DNA of 64,000 nucleotides from Arenibacter arenosicollis (GTDB lineage Bacteria > Bacteroidota > Bacteroidia > Flavobacteriales > Flavobacteriaceae), in assembly GCF_014397245.1 (NCBI RefSeq), contig NZ_JACLHY010000021.1:1-64000 (forward strand), read 5' to 3'. Both the position numbers and the translations under genes were made by a program. The notes under the pieces were generated by a model. That model saw only the letters and a program-made list of their open reading frames with translations. It was not told the DNA's origin and ran no database searches. How positions within the stretch are numbered: the first letter of the stretch is position 1; each line of letters opens with the position of its first letter. Below are positions 54,914 through 64,000 of this stretch, piece after piece.

Positions 54914-55546
54914 CTATAAATCCAACACTCTTATTTGATTTCTATAAAGTACTATTTTGCCTTCGTTTTCCATTTTTTTCAAGAGTCGTGACACCACCAC
55001 TCGCGAGGTATGAAGGTCGTAGGCAATTTCTTGATGTGTGGCGTACAAAAGGTCGTCATGGGTAACTTTGGCCTTATCCTGTAAATGTTTCAATAACCTT
55101 TCGTCCATTCTAAGAAAAGCAAGAGTATCTATAGTCTCCATTAGCTCCATCATCCTTGCATTGTAGCTCTCCAGGATAAACTGCTGCCAAGTTTTATACT
55201 TACCCATCCAAGTTTCCAAGTAACCCACGGGAATCATCAATAATTCCGTATCGGTTTCCGCAACTGCCCTTATTCCACTTTTTTTGTTTCCCATGCAACA
55301 AGAAAAAGTCATAGCACAAGTGTCCCCTTTTTCAACGAAGTACAATAACAGTTCATTGCCCTCATCATCTTCCCTTAGCACCTTGATAGCTCCGCTTAGC
55401 AATAAGGGCATGGACTTAATGTTATCTCCTATTTCCATTAGAGTTTGGCCCTGACTAACTTTTTTATAGCTGCCAACTGCCCTAATTTCCTCTAATAACT
55501 CTGGTTCAAAAAGATAACCATAGTGTAATTGCAATGCTTCTGTCAT
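54914..55546 (-). CDS. Crp/Fnr-family transcriptional regulator
   Basis: 210 residues with an N-terminal cyclic-nucleotide-like sensor (about 25-130) and a C-terminal winged helix with THQEIAYDLHTSRVVVSRLL. The sensor contains DTCAMTFSCCMGNKKSG, with three cysteines close together. They are not the Fnr iron-sulfur spacing but could sense redox or sulfur. It sits between the di-heme peroxidase and aldose-epimerase genes on the minus strand, 10 bases after the latter. Target genes are unknown. Confidence 0.9.
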   Translation of the reverse strand: MTEALQLHYGYLFEPELLEEIRAVGSYKKVSQGQTLMEIGDNIKSMPLLLSGAIKVLREDDEGNELLLYFVEKGDTCAMTFSCCMGNKKSGIRAVAETDTELLMIPVGYLETWMGKYKTWQQFILESYNARMMELMETIDTLAFLRMDERLLKHLQDKAKVTHDDLLYATHQEIAYDLHTSRVVVSRLLKKMENEGKIVLYRNQIRVLDL

Positions 55547-55556
55547 TCTTACCGTA

Positions 55557-56336
55557 TCAAATATTTGGTTGTATAATTACCGAAAAAATTCTTTCCAACT
55601 TGTCCAATTTTAGAAATCCGGTATGCAGTTCTTCCTGGTTTACCGCGTAGGGATAAAAGGATATAGGTTCTATGCACAACATATTGGAAACTTCTGTCCA
55701 TAACATAAAATTTCCAAAACCTTCCGTTTTTATGCTAAGCCCTCCATTATCGAACAAGGCAATGGATTCGCATTCTAAAATGGGCAGCGCCCTACTTCCA
55801 ATGTCAAGGACCTCTTGTAAAGATATGGTTCTATCTCCGGCCTGTATCGTTACATTTTCGGAATGTAACTTAAAGGCTGGGTGGTATCCCAACATAAAAG
55901 GCATGCCCTCTTCACCTGTAATCTTAAATTGAATTTTAAGGCCTTTTTCTAAAATTTCATAGGATTTCTGGAATTCGAAACTATAGGGCCATGACAAATA
56001 TTCTTCCGTGGATTTTGCTGGAAATTTAGAGTTTTTTACTGCGGTGCCGGAAACATATTTTTTACTGAAATCTACTTTTGTTTTGGCTTTGGAAACAAGT
56101 TTATATTCCATTTCCCGCAATAGGCCATGTTGATCTTGTACCGCTGGTCCTCTTGGGGTTGTAATTCTAAAATTTGCCTCATTGCTGGGACCTATTATAG
56201 GAAACATTTCGGTATCCGAATTTCGCCATCCCGGGCTTCCCTTTTGGTGAATATACTCATGACCACCAACTTCATAGCCTACCAACTCACCAGCATCGAT
56301 TCTTACTGTTTGATTATGTAGTTCCAAATTCACCAT
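55557..56336 (-). CDS. Aldose 1-epimerase family protein
   Basis: 259 residues of the galactose-mutarotase fold, with the pattern EYIHQKGSPGWRNSDTEMFP, IIGPSNEANF, GYHPAFKLH and NFMLWTEVSNMLCIEP. Conserved His and Glu residues that open the sugar ring are likely His in GYHPAF and Glu in WTEVSN/IEP. It is of the YihR/LacX-like type rather than classical GalM. It precedes the Crp/Fnr gene by 10 bases. Substrate uncertain. Confidence 0.85.
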   Translation of the reverse strand: MVNLELHNQTVRIDAGELVGYEVGGHEYIHQKGSPGWRNSDTEMFPIIGPSNEANFRITTPRGPAVQDQHGLLREMEYKLVSKAKTKVDFSKKYVSGTAVKNSKFPAKSTEEYLSWPYSFEFQKSYEILEKGLKIQFKITGEEGMPFMLGYHPAFKLHSENVTIQAGDRTISLQEVLDIGSRALPILECESIALFDNGGLSIKTEGFGNFMLWTEVSNMLCIEPISFYPYAVNQEELHTGFLKLDKLERIFSVIIQPNI

Positions 56337-56407
56337 GTAATTTTACTTTTTATCTGAGATTCATCAATTTGTGGTCTTTGTAAGACCAATAACATTATCC
56401 AAAATTA

Positions 56408-57649
56408 CTACTCGAACTGTATGGCTTTTACCGGAGAAATTTTAGTAATAATATAGGACGGTACAAGCAACATCAATAAACATAAAACCAACACACCAAG
56501 ATTAAGGAACAATACCGTTAAAAAATCAATGTGCACGGGAATATAATCTATATAATACTCCTTTGGGTTTGGAAACTTAAACATACGAAATTTATACTGC
56601 AACCCAATGATACCCAAGCCAATGATATTACCCAACAACAGTCCAACTCCTATTAAATAAGTAGCATTATATAAGAATATCTTACGTATACTCCAATTGG
56701 ACGACCCCAAGGCTTTTAAAATCCCAATCATCTGGGTCCGTTCCAAAATTAAAACCAGTAGTGCGGTAATCATGTTGATACCTCCCACAATGATCATTAT
56801 ACCTATGATCAGTGCTATATTAAAATCGAACAGACCAAGCCACTCAAAAATCCTATAGTACTTGTCCTTTATGGTCTGGGTATCCAGACTGGACAAGGTT
56901 TTCCCATAGATTTCGTTGGCCTTATTGTCTATTTCATCAAAATTATCGACAAATATTTCAAAGTTTCCCACTTCATTATCCTCCCATTTATTCATATGTT
57001 GAATATGGCGCAGATCGATAAAAATATAGGAACCATCAAGCTCCTCAAAACCACTGTCGTAGATACCTGTTATCTTAAATTTCCTTTGATTTGGGAGTTT
57101 GGATTCATCATCTTCCTTAAAGAAAATTGCAACGAACGAATCCCCAGTATTCAGTTTTAGTCGGTTGGCCAGAACCCGTGATATTAAGGTTTCATCATTG
57201 ACCTCTCCCATAAAATTGGGCAAGGTCCCATCCACCAAAAACTCTTGAAAAACATTCCAATTATAATCTGTCCCAACCCCTTTGGCTATAACCCCTTCAA
57301 AAGTTTCTTCCGTTCTTATTATACCGGCCTTGGTGGCCACTGCTTGGATATGCTGTATACCACTGACCGATTTAAATTCTGGATAAAAATCTTGATCAAG
57401 GGAAACAGGAACCATAGACACATCGGAAGTGTTATTGTCGTAGTTATATATCTGAATATGACCATTAAAGGCCGCAATTTTCTCGCGAATCTTGTGCTTT
57501 AATCCAACTCCGGTCGAAATAGCCACCAACATCATTATTACACCCAATGAAATTGCTGCAATAGCTATTTTTATTATTGGTGCAGATATACTAATTTTAT
57601 GCTCCTTACCTGTAACAAGGCGCTTGGCAATAAAAAATTCTAAATTCAA
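56408..57649 (-). CDS. LolC/LolE-like ABC transporter permease (FtsX domain)
   Basis: 413 residues. One N-terminal helix (about 22-48), a large periplasmic MacB-like domain (about 50-260), and three C-terminal helices with the FtsX motif LERTQMIGILKALGSSNWSI. This matches the lipoprotein-releasing LolC/E permease. The start appears to be TTG at 57649 (NLEFFIAKRLVTGKEHK follows), since no in-frame ATG is close. The start is 3 bases from the divergent start of the DUF1343 gene, so the two promoters must lie inside the opposite genes. Confidence 0.9.
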   Translation of the reverse strand: MNLEFFIAKRLVTGKEHKISISAPIIKIAIAAISLGVIMMLVAISTGVGLKHKIREKIAAFNGHIQIYNYDNNTSDVSMVPVSLDQDFYPEFKSVSGIQHIQAVATKAGIIRTEETFEGVIAKGVGTDYNWNVFQEFLVDGTLPNFMGEVNDETLISRVLANRLKLNTGDSFVAIFFKEDDESKLPNQRKFKITGIYDSGFEELDGSYIFIDLRHIQHMNKWEDNEVGNFEIFVDNFDEIDNKANEIYGKTLSSLDTQTIKDKYYRIFEWLGLFDFNIALIIGIMIIVGGINMITALLVLILERTQMIGILKALGSSNWSIRKIFLYNATYLIGVGLLLGNIIGLGIIGLQYKFRMFKFPNPKEYYIDYIPVHIDFLTVLFLNLGVLVLCLLMLLVPSYIITKISPVKAIQFE

Positions 57650-57652
57650 TTT

Positions 57653-58900
57653 ATGGCAGTTTTTTCCGTTTTCAAAAATACAGTTTTATTATTGTTTTTT
57701 ATACTTTCTTCTTGTGGAAACCCCTCCAAAGCCCATAATAAGGCACTTGATTCCAAAGCTGCACAAGATACCCCTCCCACTGATCTACCCATAGTGATAG
57801 CCGCCAACAGAACCGAAGCCTATCTTCCCTTGCTACAAGGAAAAAAAGTAGGTATAGTGGCCAATCAGACCAGCGTTATTTTTAAGGATACCCAAACCCT
57901 ATCCTTTACCCATATTGTAGATTCACTTTTAGCCCATAATATAGATATTAAACAAGTATTTGCTCCAGAGCACGGATTTCGGGGCGAGGCAGATGCAGGT
58001 GAAAAAGTAAGCGATGGCAAGGACGAAAAAACAGGACTTCCCATAATTTCCTTGTACGGAAAAAATCGCAAGCCCTCCAATGAACAATTAAAAAATATTG
58101 ATATTGTGCTGTTCGATATTCAGGATGTAGGGGTGCGATTTTACACCTATATAGCTACCATGCAATTGGTCATGGAGGCATGCGCTGAAAACAACATTCC
58201 TGTAATTGTCTTGGACAGGCCAAATCCGAACGGACACTATGTGGATGGCCCTACCATGGAAACCGAACACAGAGGTTTCTTGGGAATGACCAATATCCCT
58301 TTGGTATATGGTATGACCATTGGGGAATATGCCAATATGATCAATCAAGAAGGTTGGCTGGAGAACAAGGTTGTAGCAGACCTAACCGTTATACCCATGG
58401 AGCACTACGATCATAACAAAGATTATATATTGCCTATTAGACCATCTCCCAACCTACCCAACAATACCTCAATTTATCTTTACCCAAGTTTGGGATTATT
58501 TGAAGGTACCAATGTTAATGCAGGCCGAGGAACTGAATTTCAATTTCAGCGCTATGGCGCTCCCTTTATGGACAGTACCAAATACAACTTTAAATATACA
58601 CCTGCCCCAAATTTTGGATCTAAAGACCCAAAACATAATGGTGAAATTTGTTATGGCAAAGACCTGTCAAAGACTCCAAAAATGAATACCGTGGATTTGG
58701 ATTATATCTTGGACGCCTATGGGAATACCAAAGACAAGAGCCTGTTCTTCAACACTAGTGGCTTTACCAAACATGCAGGGACTGCAGACTTACAAAAGCA
58801 GATAGAAGCCGGACTTTCCCAAGAAGAAATTAAGAAAACTTGGCTAAACGACATTAACCATTTCAAAAAAATAAGGGCCAAATACCTAATTTACAATTAA
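57653..58900 (+). CDS. DUF1343 family exported lipoprotein (NamZ-like exo-N-acetylmuramidase)
   Basis: 415 residues; lipobox FILSSCGNPS. Family motifs are VGIVANQTSVI, FAPEHGFRGEADAG, LLFDIQDVGVRFYTYI-type (seen as VLFDIQDVGVRFYTY), VLDRPNPNG and the ETEHRGFLGM segment. DUF1343 contains NamZ-type exo-beta-N-acetylmuramidases (GH171). The protein probably works in the periplasm on cell-wall muropeptides. Its stop overlaps the stop of the convergent sterol desaturase gene in a shared TTAA. Confidence 0.88.
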   Translation: MAVFSVFKNTVLLLFFILSSCGNPSKAHNKALDSKAAQDTPPTDLPIVIAANRTEAYLPLLQGKKVGIVANQTSVIFKDTQTLSFTHIVDSLLAHNIDIKQVFAPEHGFRGEADAGEKVSDGKDEKTGLPIISLYGKNRKPSNEQLKNIDIVLFDIQDVGVRFYTYIATMQLVMEACAENNIPVIVLDRPNPNGHYVDGPTMETEHRGFLGMTNIPLVYGMTIGEYANMINQEGWLENKVVADLTVIPMEHYDHNKDYILPIRPSPNLPNNTSIYLYPSLGLFEGTNVNAGRGTEFQFQRYGAPFMDSTKYNFKYTPAPNFGSKDPKHNGEICYGKDLSKTPKMNTVDLDYILDAYGNTKDKSLFFNTSGFTKHAGTADLQKQIEAGLSQEEIKKTWLNDINHFKKIRAKYLIYN

Positions 58901-59745
58901 CGCGTGGATTCTAAATCCACCTTTTCCGGAGTTTTATAGCGCTTAAAAGGAATTTTCAATAATGCTCCTATATCAGCATTCTCCTTTTCATTGGGATAAG
59001 TATCCACTCCATACACTATTTGGTGATTGGGTAATTTTAGGAAGGTGCCAAAAAGACGGTCCCAAATGGAAAAAATATTCCCATAATTACTATCCGTATA
59101 AGGTAATTTATAGTGATGATGTACCTTGTGCATATCCGGTGAGACAATTACCCAACTCATTACATCATCCACCTTTTTGGGCAGTGAAATATTGGCATGG
59201 TTAAATTGCGACAAAACAACCGAAAGTGCCTGATATATCATAAATACGGCCACTGGAGCCCCAACCACAAAAGTCCCAAAGCAGGTAAATGCAAAGCGAA
59301 CCAAACTTTCTCCAGGGTGGTGCCTATTGGCAGTAGTCGTGTCTACCTCGTGATCGGTATGATGAATAAGATGAAAACCCCATAGCACCTTAACCTTGTG
59401 CTCTACCCAATGGGCCAACCATGCACTAAGTAAATCCAACAACATTACCCCCACCAACACCTTTAGCCATATGGGCATAAGGGGCAACCAATTCAACACG
59501 CCAAAATCATTGGCTATGGTCCAATCACTGGTTTTTAAGAGTAAAAAAGCCAATGGAAAATTTACCAGGATGGTAGTAAGGGTGAAAAAAATATTAATCC
59601 CGGCATGTCTTATCTTGCTGTATTTTAACTGAAACAAGGGAATAATGTACTCCAATATCCAAAAAAAGGCTATCCCGGAAACCAAAATGATACTTCGGTG
59701 TGCAGTAGGTATAGTTTCAAAATATGTATAAATGGACTCCATCAT
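58897..59745 (-). CDS. Sterol desaturase / fatty acid hydroxylase-family membrane protein
   Basis: 282 residues with about five membrane helices. The eight-histidine di-iron motifs are visible: AHWVEHKVKVLWGFHLIHH, HTDHEVDTTTANRHHP and HKVHHHYKLPYTDSNYG near the C terminus. Enzymes of this family hydroxylate or desaturate lipids. It may modify membrane lipids; no substrate is known. It converges on the DUF1343 gene with overlapping stop codons. Confidence 0.92.
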   Translation of the reverse strand: MMESIYTYFETIPTAHRSIILVSGIAFFWILEYIIPLFQLKYSKIRHAGINIFFTLTTILVNFPLAFLLLKTSDWTIANDFGVLNWLPLMPIWLKVLVGVMLLDLLSAWLAHWVEHKVKVLWGFHLIHHTDHEVDTTTANRHHPGESLVRFAFTCFGTFVVGAPVAVFMIYQALSVVLSQFNHANISLPKKVDDVMSWVIVSPDMHKVHHHYKLPYTDSNYGNIFSIWDRLFGTFLKLPNHQIVYGVDTYPNEKENADIGALLKIPFKRYKTPEKVDLESTR

Positions 59746-59837
59746 CTAAATTTACAAAATAGTTAGCGGGTATGGAACGCTATAAATTGATTTAAATGAT
59801 TACCAATTACCGGCATTGAAATTAATATAAAACCCTT

Positions 59838-60335
59838 CTACTTAATATGTATTAATTTTTTCATTTCTTCCACAATATTATATGCCGCTGGACAAATTGC
59901 CACATTTTTTAGGGTAAGGTGACTAATTTGCTGAAACTTTTTTCTGTCCGTGTGAGGAAATTCACGACATGCCTTGGGTCTTACATCATAGATGGAGCAG
60001 TAATTCTCCGCGTCCAAAAAGGTACAGGGAACTCCCTGCAATACGTAATCGTTATCCTCGTCCACCCTCAAAAATTGATCAATAAATTTTTGGGGCTTCA
60101 TCCTAAAATGCTTGGCTATGCGCTCCACATCCGCATTGGTAAATAAGGGACCTGTGGTCTTACAACAATTGGCACAGCTTAGACAATCCGTCCTATTAAA
60201 TTCGGCTTCGTGTAAGTCCTGCATAATATAATCCAAATCCTTTGGTGGTTTACGCTTTAGTTTCCCAAAGAATTTCTTATTCTCATTATGCTTCTCCTGT
60301 GCAAGTTTGGGAAGTTGCTTAATTACCTCATCCAT
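59838..60335 (-). CDS. YkgJ-family cysteine cluster protein
   Basis: 165 residues from the ATG at 60335 (MDEVIKQLPKLAQE); a start at 60392 would add 19 residues, which run into the divergent gene. The metal-binding cluster is CLSCANCCKTTGP, VPCTFLDAENYC, RPKACREFP and VAICPAAY, matching the YkgJ family (Zn or Fe-S). Role unknown, probably a metal-binding enzyme. Divergent to the methyltransferase gene at 60399. Confidence 0.9.
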   Translation of the reverse strand: MDEVIKQLPKLAQEKHNENKKFFGKLKRKPPKDLDYIMQDLHEAEFNRTDCLSCANCCKTTGPLFTNADVERIAKHFRMKPQKFIDQFLRVDEDNDYVLQGVPCTFLDAENYCSIYDVRPKACREFPHTDRKKFQQISHLTLKNVAICPAAYNIVEEMKKLIHIK

Positions 60336-60389
60336 TGTGGAATAAACTTTTAAAAGTTGGTTAAAAGTCTCACATTTGCATGTAAATAA

Positions 60390-60421
60390 CAAATTTATAT
60401 GACTAAGGACATTTTAGGCAA
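60390..60421 (-). promoter_or_regulatory. Candidate promoter of the YkgJ gene
   Basis: On the minus strand TTG (60419-60421) precedes TAAATTTG (60390-60397) by 21 bases. The -33 part lies inside the divergent methyltransferase gene. It would give a leader of about 50 bases. Confidence 0.4.
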
Positions 60422-61112
60422 TGCACTCTTGGATTATCAATCGGGCAATTATACTGAAGATATCAAGACCTATTCTTCCTTGGATGAAGAGGATATTATT
60501 CCTGTCCCCTACTTATTTAGGGACTATAAAAAAATGCCCCCTTTGGAACAAAAAGCCCTGAAGCTTTGCAAAGGCAGCGTCCTGGACATTGGTTGTGGCG
60601 CAGGTAGCCATAGTCTTTATTTACAAAAAAAAGGATTATCAGTTACAGCCTTGGACAATTCACCTGGAGCTATTGCTACCTGTAAGCAAAGGGGATTGGA
60701 GCAAACCGTTTTATCTGGCATCCACGATTTTGGCCTTCAGAAATACGATACCCTTCTAATGCTTATGAACGGAATAGGCATAGTTGGAAAATTAAAAAAC
60801 ATTGACTCCTTTTTTACACATTTAAAATCGCTCTTAAAACCTAACGGGCAGATTCTTCTGGATTCCAGTGATATAATTTATATGTATGATGAAGATGAAG
60901 ATGGCGGATACTGGATTCCCGACGACCAAAATTATTATGGGGAGGTGACCTTTGAAATGGAATATAAAGGCGAGAAAAGCGACCCCTTGGATTGGTTGTA
61001 TTTGGATTATAACACCTTACAACGTGCCGCAAACGCCAATAACTTGGCTTGTGAACTTGTAAGTAAAGGAAAACATTACGACTATCTAGCTAAACTTACA
61101 CAACTAAGGTAA
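60399..61112 (+). CDS. SAM-dependent methyltransferase
   Basis: 237 residues. Motif I is VLDIGCGAGSHSLYLQ, motif II is VTALDNSPGAI, and LLMLMNGIGIVGKL with LLKPNGQILLDSSD complete the Methyltransf_25-like core. A Asp/Glu-rich stretch MYDEDEDGGYW follows. Starts with ATG 60399, seven bases beyond the end of the longest alternative for the YkgJ gene. Substrate unknown. Confidence 0.88.
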   Translation: MTKDILGNALLDYQSGNYTEDIKTYSSLDEEDIIPVPYLFRDYKKMPPLEQKALKLCKGSVLDIGCGAGSHSLYLQKKGLSVTALDNSPGAIATCKQRGLEQTVLSGIHDFGLQKYDTLLMLMNGIGIVGKLKNIDSFFTHLKSLLKPNGQILLDSSDIIYMYDEDEDGGYWIPDDQNYYGEVTFEMEYKGEKSDPLDWLYLDYNTLQRAANANNLACELVSKGKHYDYLAKLTQLR

Positions 61113-61173
61113 TACCTATGGAAATTTGTCGTTATCTTTAAAGTAACATGCCCTTATTCCAAATTTATTGAAA

Positions 61174-61953
61174 ATGAAGAAGTTATCAATTTTGTTTTTC
61201 TTGGCCTTTGCACTTATTCTAGGCTGTTCCAAGGACTCTAATGAAAGCGACACCTTAAAAGTAGACAAGACAGCAAATTTAAAAGGTCCAGGCGATTCCG
61301 CAAATGAATTCCTTTCTGCCTCCAAATTTAAAAACTTAACGATCGAAATTGGTTATGTAACCAATTTTAAACCTACAGAAACAGCTATTTCCAATTTTGT
61401 AGACCTTTTTAAAGAACGTACCCACAAGGATAATATAAGCATCATTTACAAGGAATTGGACTCCCCACAAAAGGATAGCCTTACTGTGGACGAAATAGCC
61501 GATTTAGAAAAAGAAAATAGAACAATTTACAATGATGGGGACACCTTGGGACTTTACATCTATTTTACCGATGCGTCATCCAGTGATGATAAGCCCGAAG
61601 AAGATTTGGTTACCCTTGGAGCTGTTTACAGAAATACTTCCATGGTCATATACGAAGCTACCATAAGAAAATTGGCCTCCAGAAGTTCCTTAATAAGTAA
61701 CTCTACAGTAGAAACTGCCACATTAAACCATGAGGCCGGTCATTTATTTGGTTTGGTCGACTTGGGAACACCCTCAGTTAACGAGCATCAAGATCCAGAT
61801 GCTAAAAGCCACTGTAATATTCAGAATTGTCTAATGCGGGCAGAACTACAATTTGGCTGGGGAATGGCCAAAATGCTGACTGCAAAAGGTGGAGCGGTCC
61901 CCAATTTTGGGGTGGAATGCATTGCAGACCTTCAGGCCAATGGAGGAAAGTAG
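61174..61953 (+). CDS. Zincin metalloprotease-like lipoprotein
   Basis: 259 residues from the ATG at 61174; a TTG at 61168 is in frame. The lipobox is ALILGCSKD. The active-site motif HEAGHLFGLVDLG is HExxHxxGxxD, and NCLMRAEL provides a likely Met-turn, so it is a metzincin-type protease with Asp as the third zinc ligand. Such motifs are found in membrane-bound lipoprotein zincins of Bacteroidota. Substrate unknown; alone on the plus strand. Confidence 0.8.
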   Translation: MKKLSILFFLAFALILGCSKDSNESDTLKVDKTANLKGPGDSANEFLSASKFKNLTIEIGYVTNFKPTETAISNFVDLFKERTHKDNISIIYKELDSPQKDSLTVDEIADLEKENRTIYNDGDTLGLYIYFTDASSSDDKPEEDLVTLGAVYRNTSMVIYEATIRKLASRSSLISNSTVETATLNHEAGHLFGLVDLGTPSVNEHQDPDAKSHCNIQNCLMRAELQFGWGMAKMLTAKGGAVPNFGVECIADLQANGGK

Positions 61954-62112
61954 CAACAAATCCCATTATTAAAACCGGGCATAGGTAGTGCTCAATTCTA
62001 ATGATTTCTTCAACAAAACAGCAATAGACGTAAAGGAACCAAGGCCAAGGAATTTAAATTCCAAAAATAATTTTGTTGGATTCCTTCAAATTTAACTCGG
62101 GGTCTGGTTTCC

Positions 62113-62154
62113 AGTTTCTAGTTTCTAGTTTCTAGTTTCTAGTTTCTAGTTTCT
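62113..62154 (+). repeat. Heptamer tandem repeat (AGTTTCT)x6
   Basis: Six perfect copies of AGTTTCT in a row, with a partial copy before (GGTTTCC) and an A-rich flank after. It lies in the 61954-62203 gap, 49 bases before the RidA start codon. The 7-base unit is not a multiple of three, so copy number changes would shift spacing rather than a reading frame. Confidence 0.95.
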
Positions 62155-62203
62155 AAAATTATAATTCCTAATTTTACAATTCATAAATATTGAATCCAGT
62201 CAA

Positions 62204-62584
62204 ATGAAAAAAATAATTACCACAAAAAATGCCCCAGCACCAATAGGACCATACAATCAGGCCGTTTTAGCTGGCAATACATTATATATTTCAGGACAAA
62301 TACCCATTGATCCCAAAACAGGAGAATTAGTGTCAGGGGATATAAAAAAGGAAACTGAGCAATCCATGCAAAATTTAAAAGCCATTCTTACCGAGGCAGG
62401 AATGACTTTTGAAAACGTTGTTAAATCGTCAATTTTCGTAAAGGATATGCACCAATTTGCACAAATAAATGAGGTATATGGCGCTTATTTTGATTCGGAT
62501 ACTGCTCCAGCTAGGGAAACTGTTGAAGTAGCAAATCTTCCTAAGTTTGTAAACGTAGAAATATCTATGATTGCGCTTAAATAG
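62204..62584 (+). CDS. ridA: RidA-family enamine/imine deaminase
   Basis: 126 residues, normal length. The family features are APAPIGPYNQAVLAG, LYISGQIP, GMTFENVVKSSIFVKDM and PARETVEVANLPKF (catalytic Arg in PARE). RidA hydrolyses reactive enamine/imine intermediates such as 2-aminoacrylate. It converges on the kinase gene with an 8-base overlap. Cytosolic; no unusual features. Confidence 0.95.
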   Translation: MKKIITTKNAPAPIGPYNQAVLAGNTLYISGQIPIDPKTGELVSGDIKKETEQSMQNLKAILTEAGMTFENVVKSSIFVKDMHQFAQINEVYGAYFDSDTAPARETVEVANLPKFVNVEISMIALK

Positions 62585-63428
62585 AAGCTCTGTGAAACTC
62601 AACAAGACCTTCAATTGGTCTTTGTCTAATAACACCCAATACTAAATCATTTCTTTCAACCACGGTTGCCAGTTCTTCACGCAAGTAATAGGCAATACTG
62701 CCCACAAAACTTACTGGAACTTTTGTGGCCAATTCAAACTGCATTATGTAGTTATTAATAAACTGCTGAAAGCCTTTGTCAATAACTCCTCTGCAATAAG
62801 GATGATTCTTATTTTCTACGATAAATCTAGCAAAAGTGGCAAGATAGGTATTGGGATTAGGTTGCTTGTACAAATTCTCCTTGATTACGTCAGCATCCAA
62901 ATTATATTCCTTGGCGAACTTGGTAGCCAAATCTTGCGGCATTTTGTTAAAATAGTAGTCCCTAATCAATTTTCTCCCGAAAAAGTTACCACTACCATCA
63001 TCCATAGGGATATACCCCAATGAGGTCACCTTTTGATGTAATTGTTCACCGTCATAATAACTACAATTGGAGCCAGTACCTAAAATACAAACTATTCCAT
63101 GTTGCCCTAATTTCGTAGTTGCAAATATTGCGGCGTAAGTGTCTTCCTTTACTTCGGCTTTTGCCTTGGGAAAAAAATCGTTAAAAATCTCTGTCAAAAA
63201 CTTTTTCATTCTATCGGTCCCACAACCGGCCCCATAGAAAAATAGGTGAGTAACCTTCTCCCTGTTCTTGGAAAGTTCAAAATTATTGGCCAAACGGTCT
63301 TCGATTACAGGACGGGTCAATACTTCGGGACTTAATCCTAAAGTTTGGGTCATGAACAACTGGTCACCCTTCTCATCCAAGGCAATCCAATCCGATTTTG
63401 TTGCGCCACTATCTACAATCAATATCAT
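62577..63428 (-). CDS. BadF/BadG-type N-acetylglucosamine kinase-like ATPase
   Basis: 283 residues of the ASKHA fold: ILIVDSGATKSDW at the N terminus (phosphate 1), LGTGSNCSYYDG and GSGNFFGRKLI (GlcNAc kinase-like region), and VGSIAYYL near the C terminus. The family includes human N-acetylglucosamine kinase and Bacteroidota homologues. It may salvage N-acetylglucosamine in wall recycling together with the DUF1343 protein. Starts at 63428 after the gap terminator. Confidence 0.88.
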   Translation of the reverse strand: MILIVDSGATKSDWIALDEKGDQLFMTQTLGLSPEVLTRPVIEDRLANNFELSKNREKVTHLFFYGAGCGTDRMKKFLTEIFNDFFPKAKAEVKEDTYAAIFATTKLGQHGIVCILGTGSNCSYYDGEQLHQKVTSLGYIPMDDGSGNFFGRKLIRDYYFNKMPQDLATKFAKEYNLDADVIKENLYKQPNPNTYLATFARFIVENKNHPYCRGVIDKGFQQFINNYIMQFELATKVPVSFVGSIAYYLREELATVVERNDLVLGVIRQRPIEGLVEFHRASI

Positions 63429-63442
63429 ATAACAAGTTTATT

Positions 63443-63490
63443 AAAAAAGAATCCTGAAAATAAGCAAAATATCGCTCACTTTCAGGATTC
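63443..63490 (-). terminator. Intrinsic terminator of gap
   Basis: GAATCCTGAAA (63449-63459) pairs with TTTCAGGATTC (63480-63490). On the minus strand it is followed by a T-run (A-run at 63443-63448 on plus). It lies 22 bases after the gap stop codon. Confidence 0.85.
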
Positions 63491-63512
63491 ATTAAATTAT
63501 TACCCAATAAGA

Positions 63513-64000
<488 letters not shown>

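Overview
The window looks like a chromosomal segment of a marine member of the Flavobacteriaceae (Bacteroidota). The evidence is the low GC content, a SusC/SusD pair, a gliding/type IX secretion C-terminal sorting domain, a type IX secretion plug protein, an Nqr sodium pump, and TAnnTTTG-type promoter elements. Genus cannot be fixed from sequence alone. No rRNA, tRNA, CRISPR array, phage or insertion sequence was seen.

Layout. 0-4.6 kb: the end of a collagen-like repeat protein, a protein with a gliding-motility C-terminal domain, a Tat-exported M15 peptidase, an M48 metalloprotease, an overlooked 55-residue protein and a small ankyrin protein. 4.8-8.2 kb: phosphoglycerate mutase (gpmI), methionine aminopeptidase (map) and a methyltransferase. 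8.2-15.8 kb, minus strand: the complete nqrABCDEF operon, then a 119-residue companion gene and apbE, whose product attaches FMN to NqrB and NqrC. 16-18.4 kb: a type IX secretion plug protein and a glycerophosphodiesterase-like protein.

18.4-47.6 kb is a large catabolic island. It has a minus-strand set (aldolase of the DapA superfamily, membrane PHP protein, membrane-anchored GH31) beside a divergent AraC regulator. Next comes a SusC/SusD/PKD-lipoprotein uptake operon followed by a phosphoesterase and two membrane proteins. Two plus-strand operons follow: ceramidase-fold protein, PqaA-like hydrolase, alpha/beta hydrolase and YdjC deacetylase; then SBF-type symporter, sugar-type MFS transporter, esterase, sialidase-like propeller and two more ceramidase-fold proteins. 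A FadL-type porin lies between these two operons on the opposite strand. Together they suggest uptake and breakdown of an acylated or lipid-linked glycan. The substrate is not determined, and the three ceramidase-fold proteins differ at the expected catalytic serine.

47.7-64 kb is mostly housekeeping and stress functions: an exonuclease/GIY-YIG fusion, a tiny membrane protein, an MBL-rhodanese protein, a SulP permease, a DUF1080 protein, a di-heme peroxidase, a Crp/Fnr regulator, an aldose-epimerase-like protein, a LolC/E-like permease, a DUF1343 (NamZ-like) protein, a sterol-desaturase-family protein, a YkgJ cluster protein, a methyltransferase, a zincin lipoprotein, a heptamer tandem repeat, RidA, an N-acetylglucosamine-kinase-like protein and the 3' part of gap.
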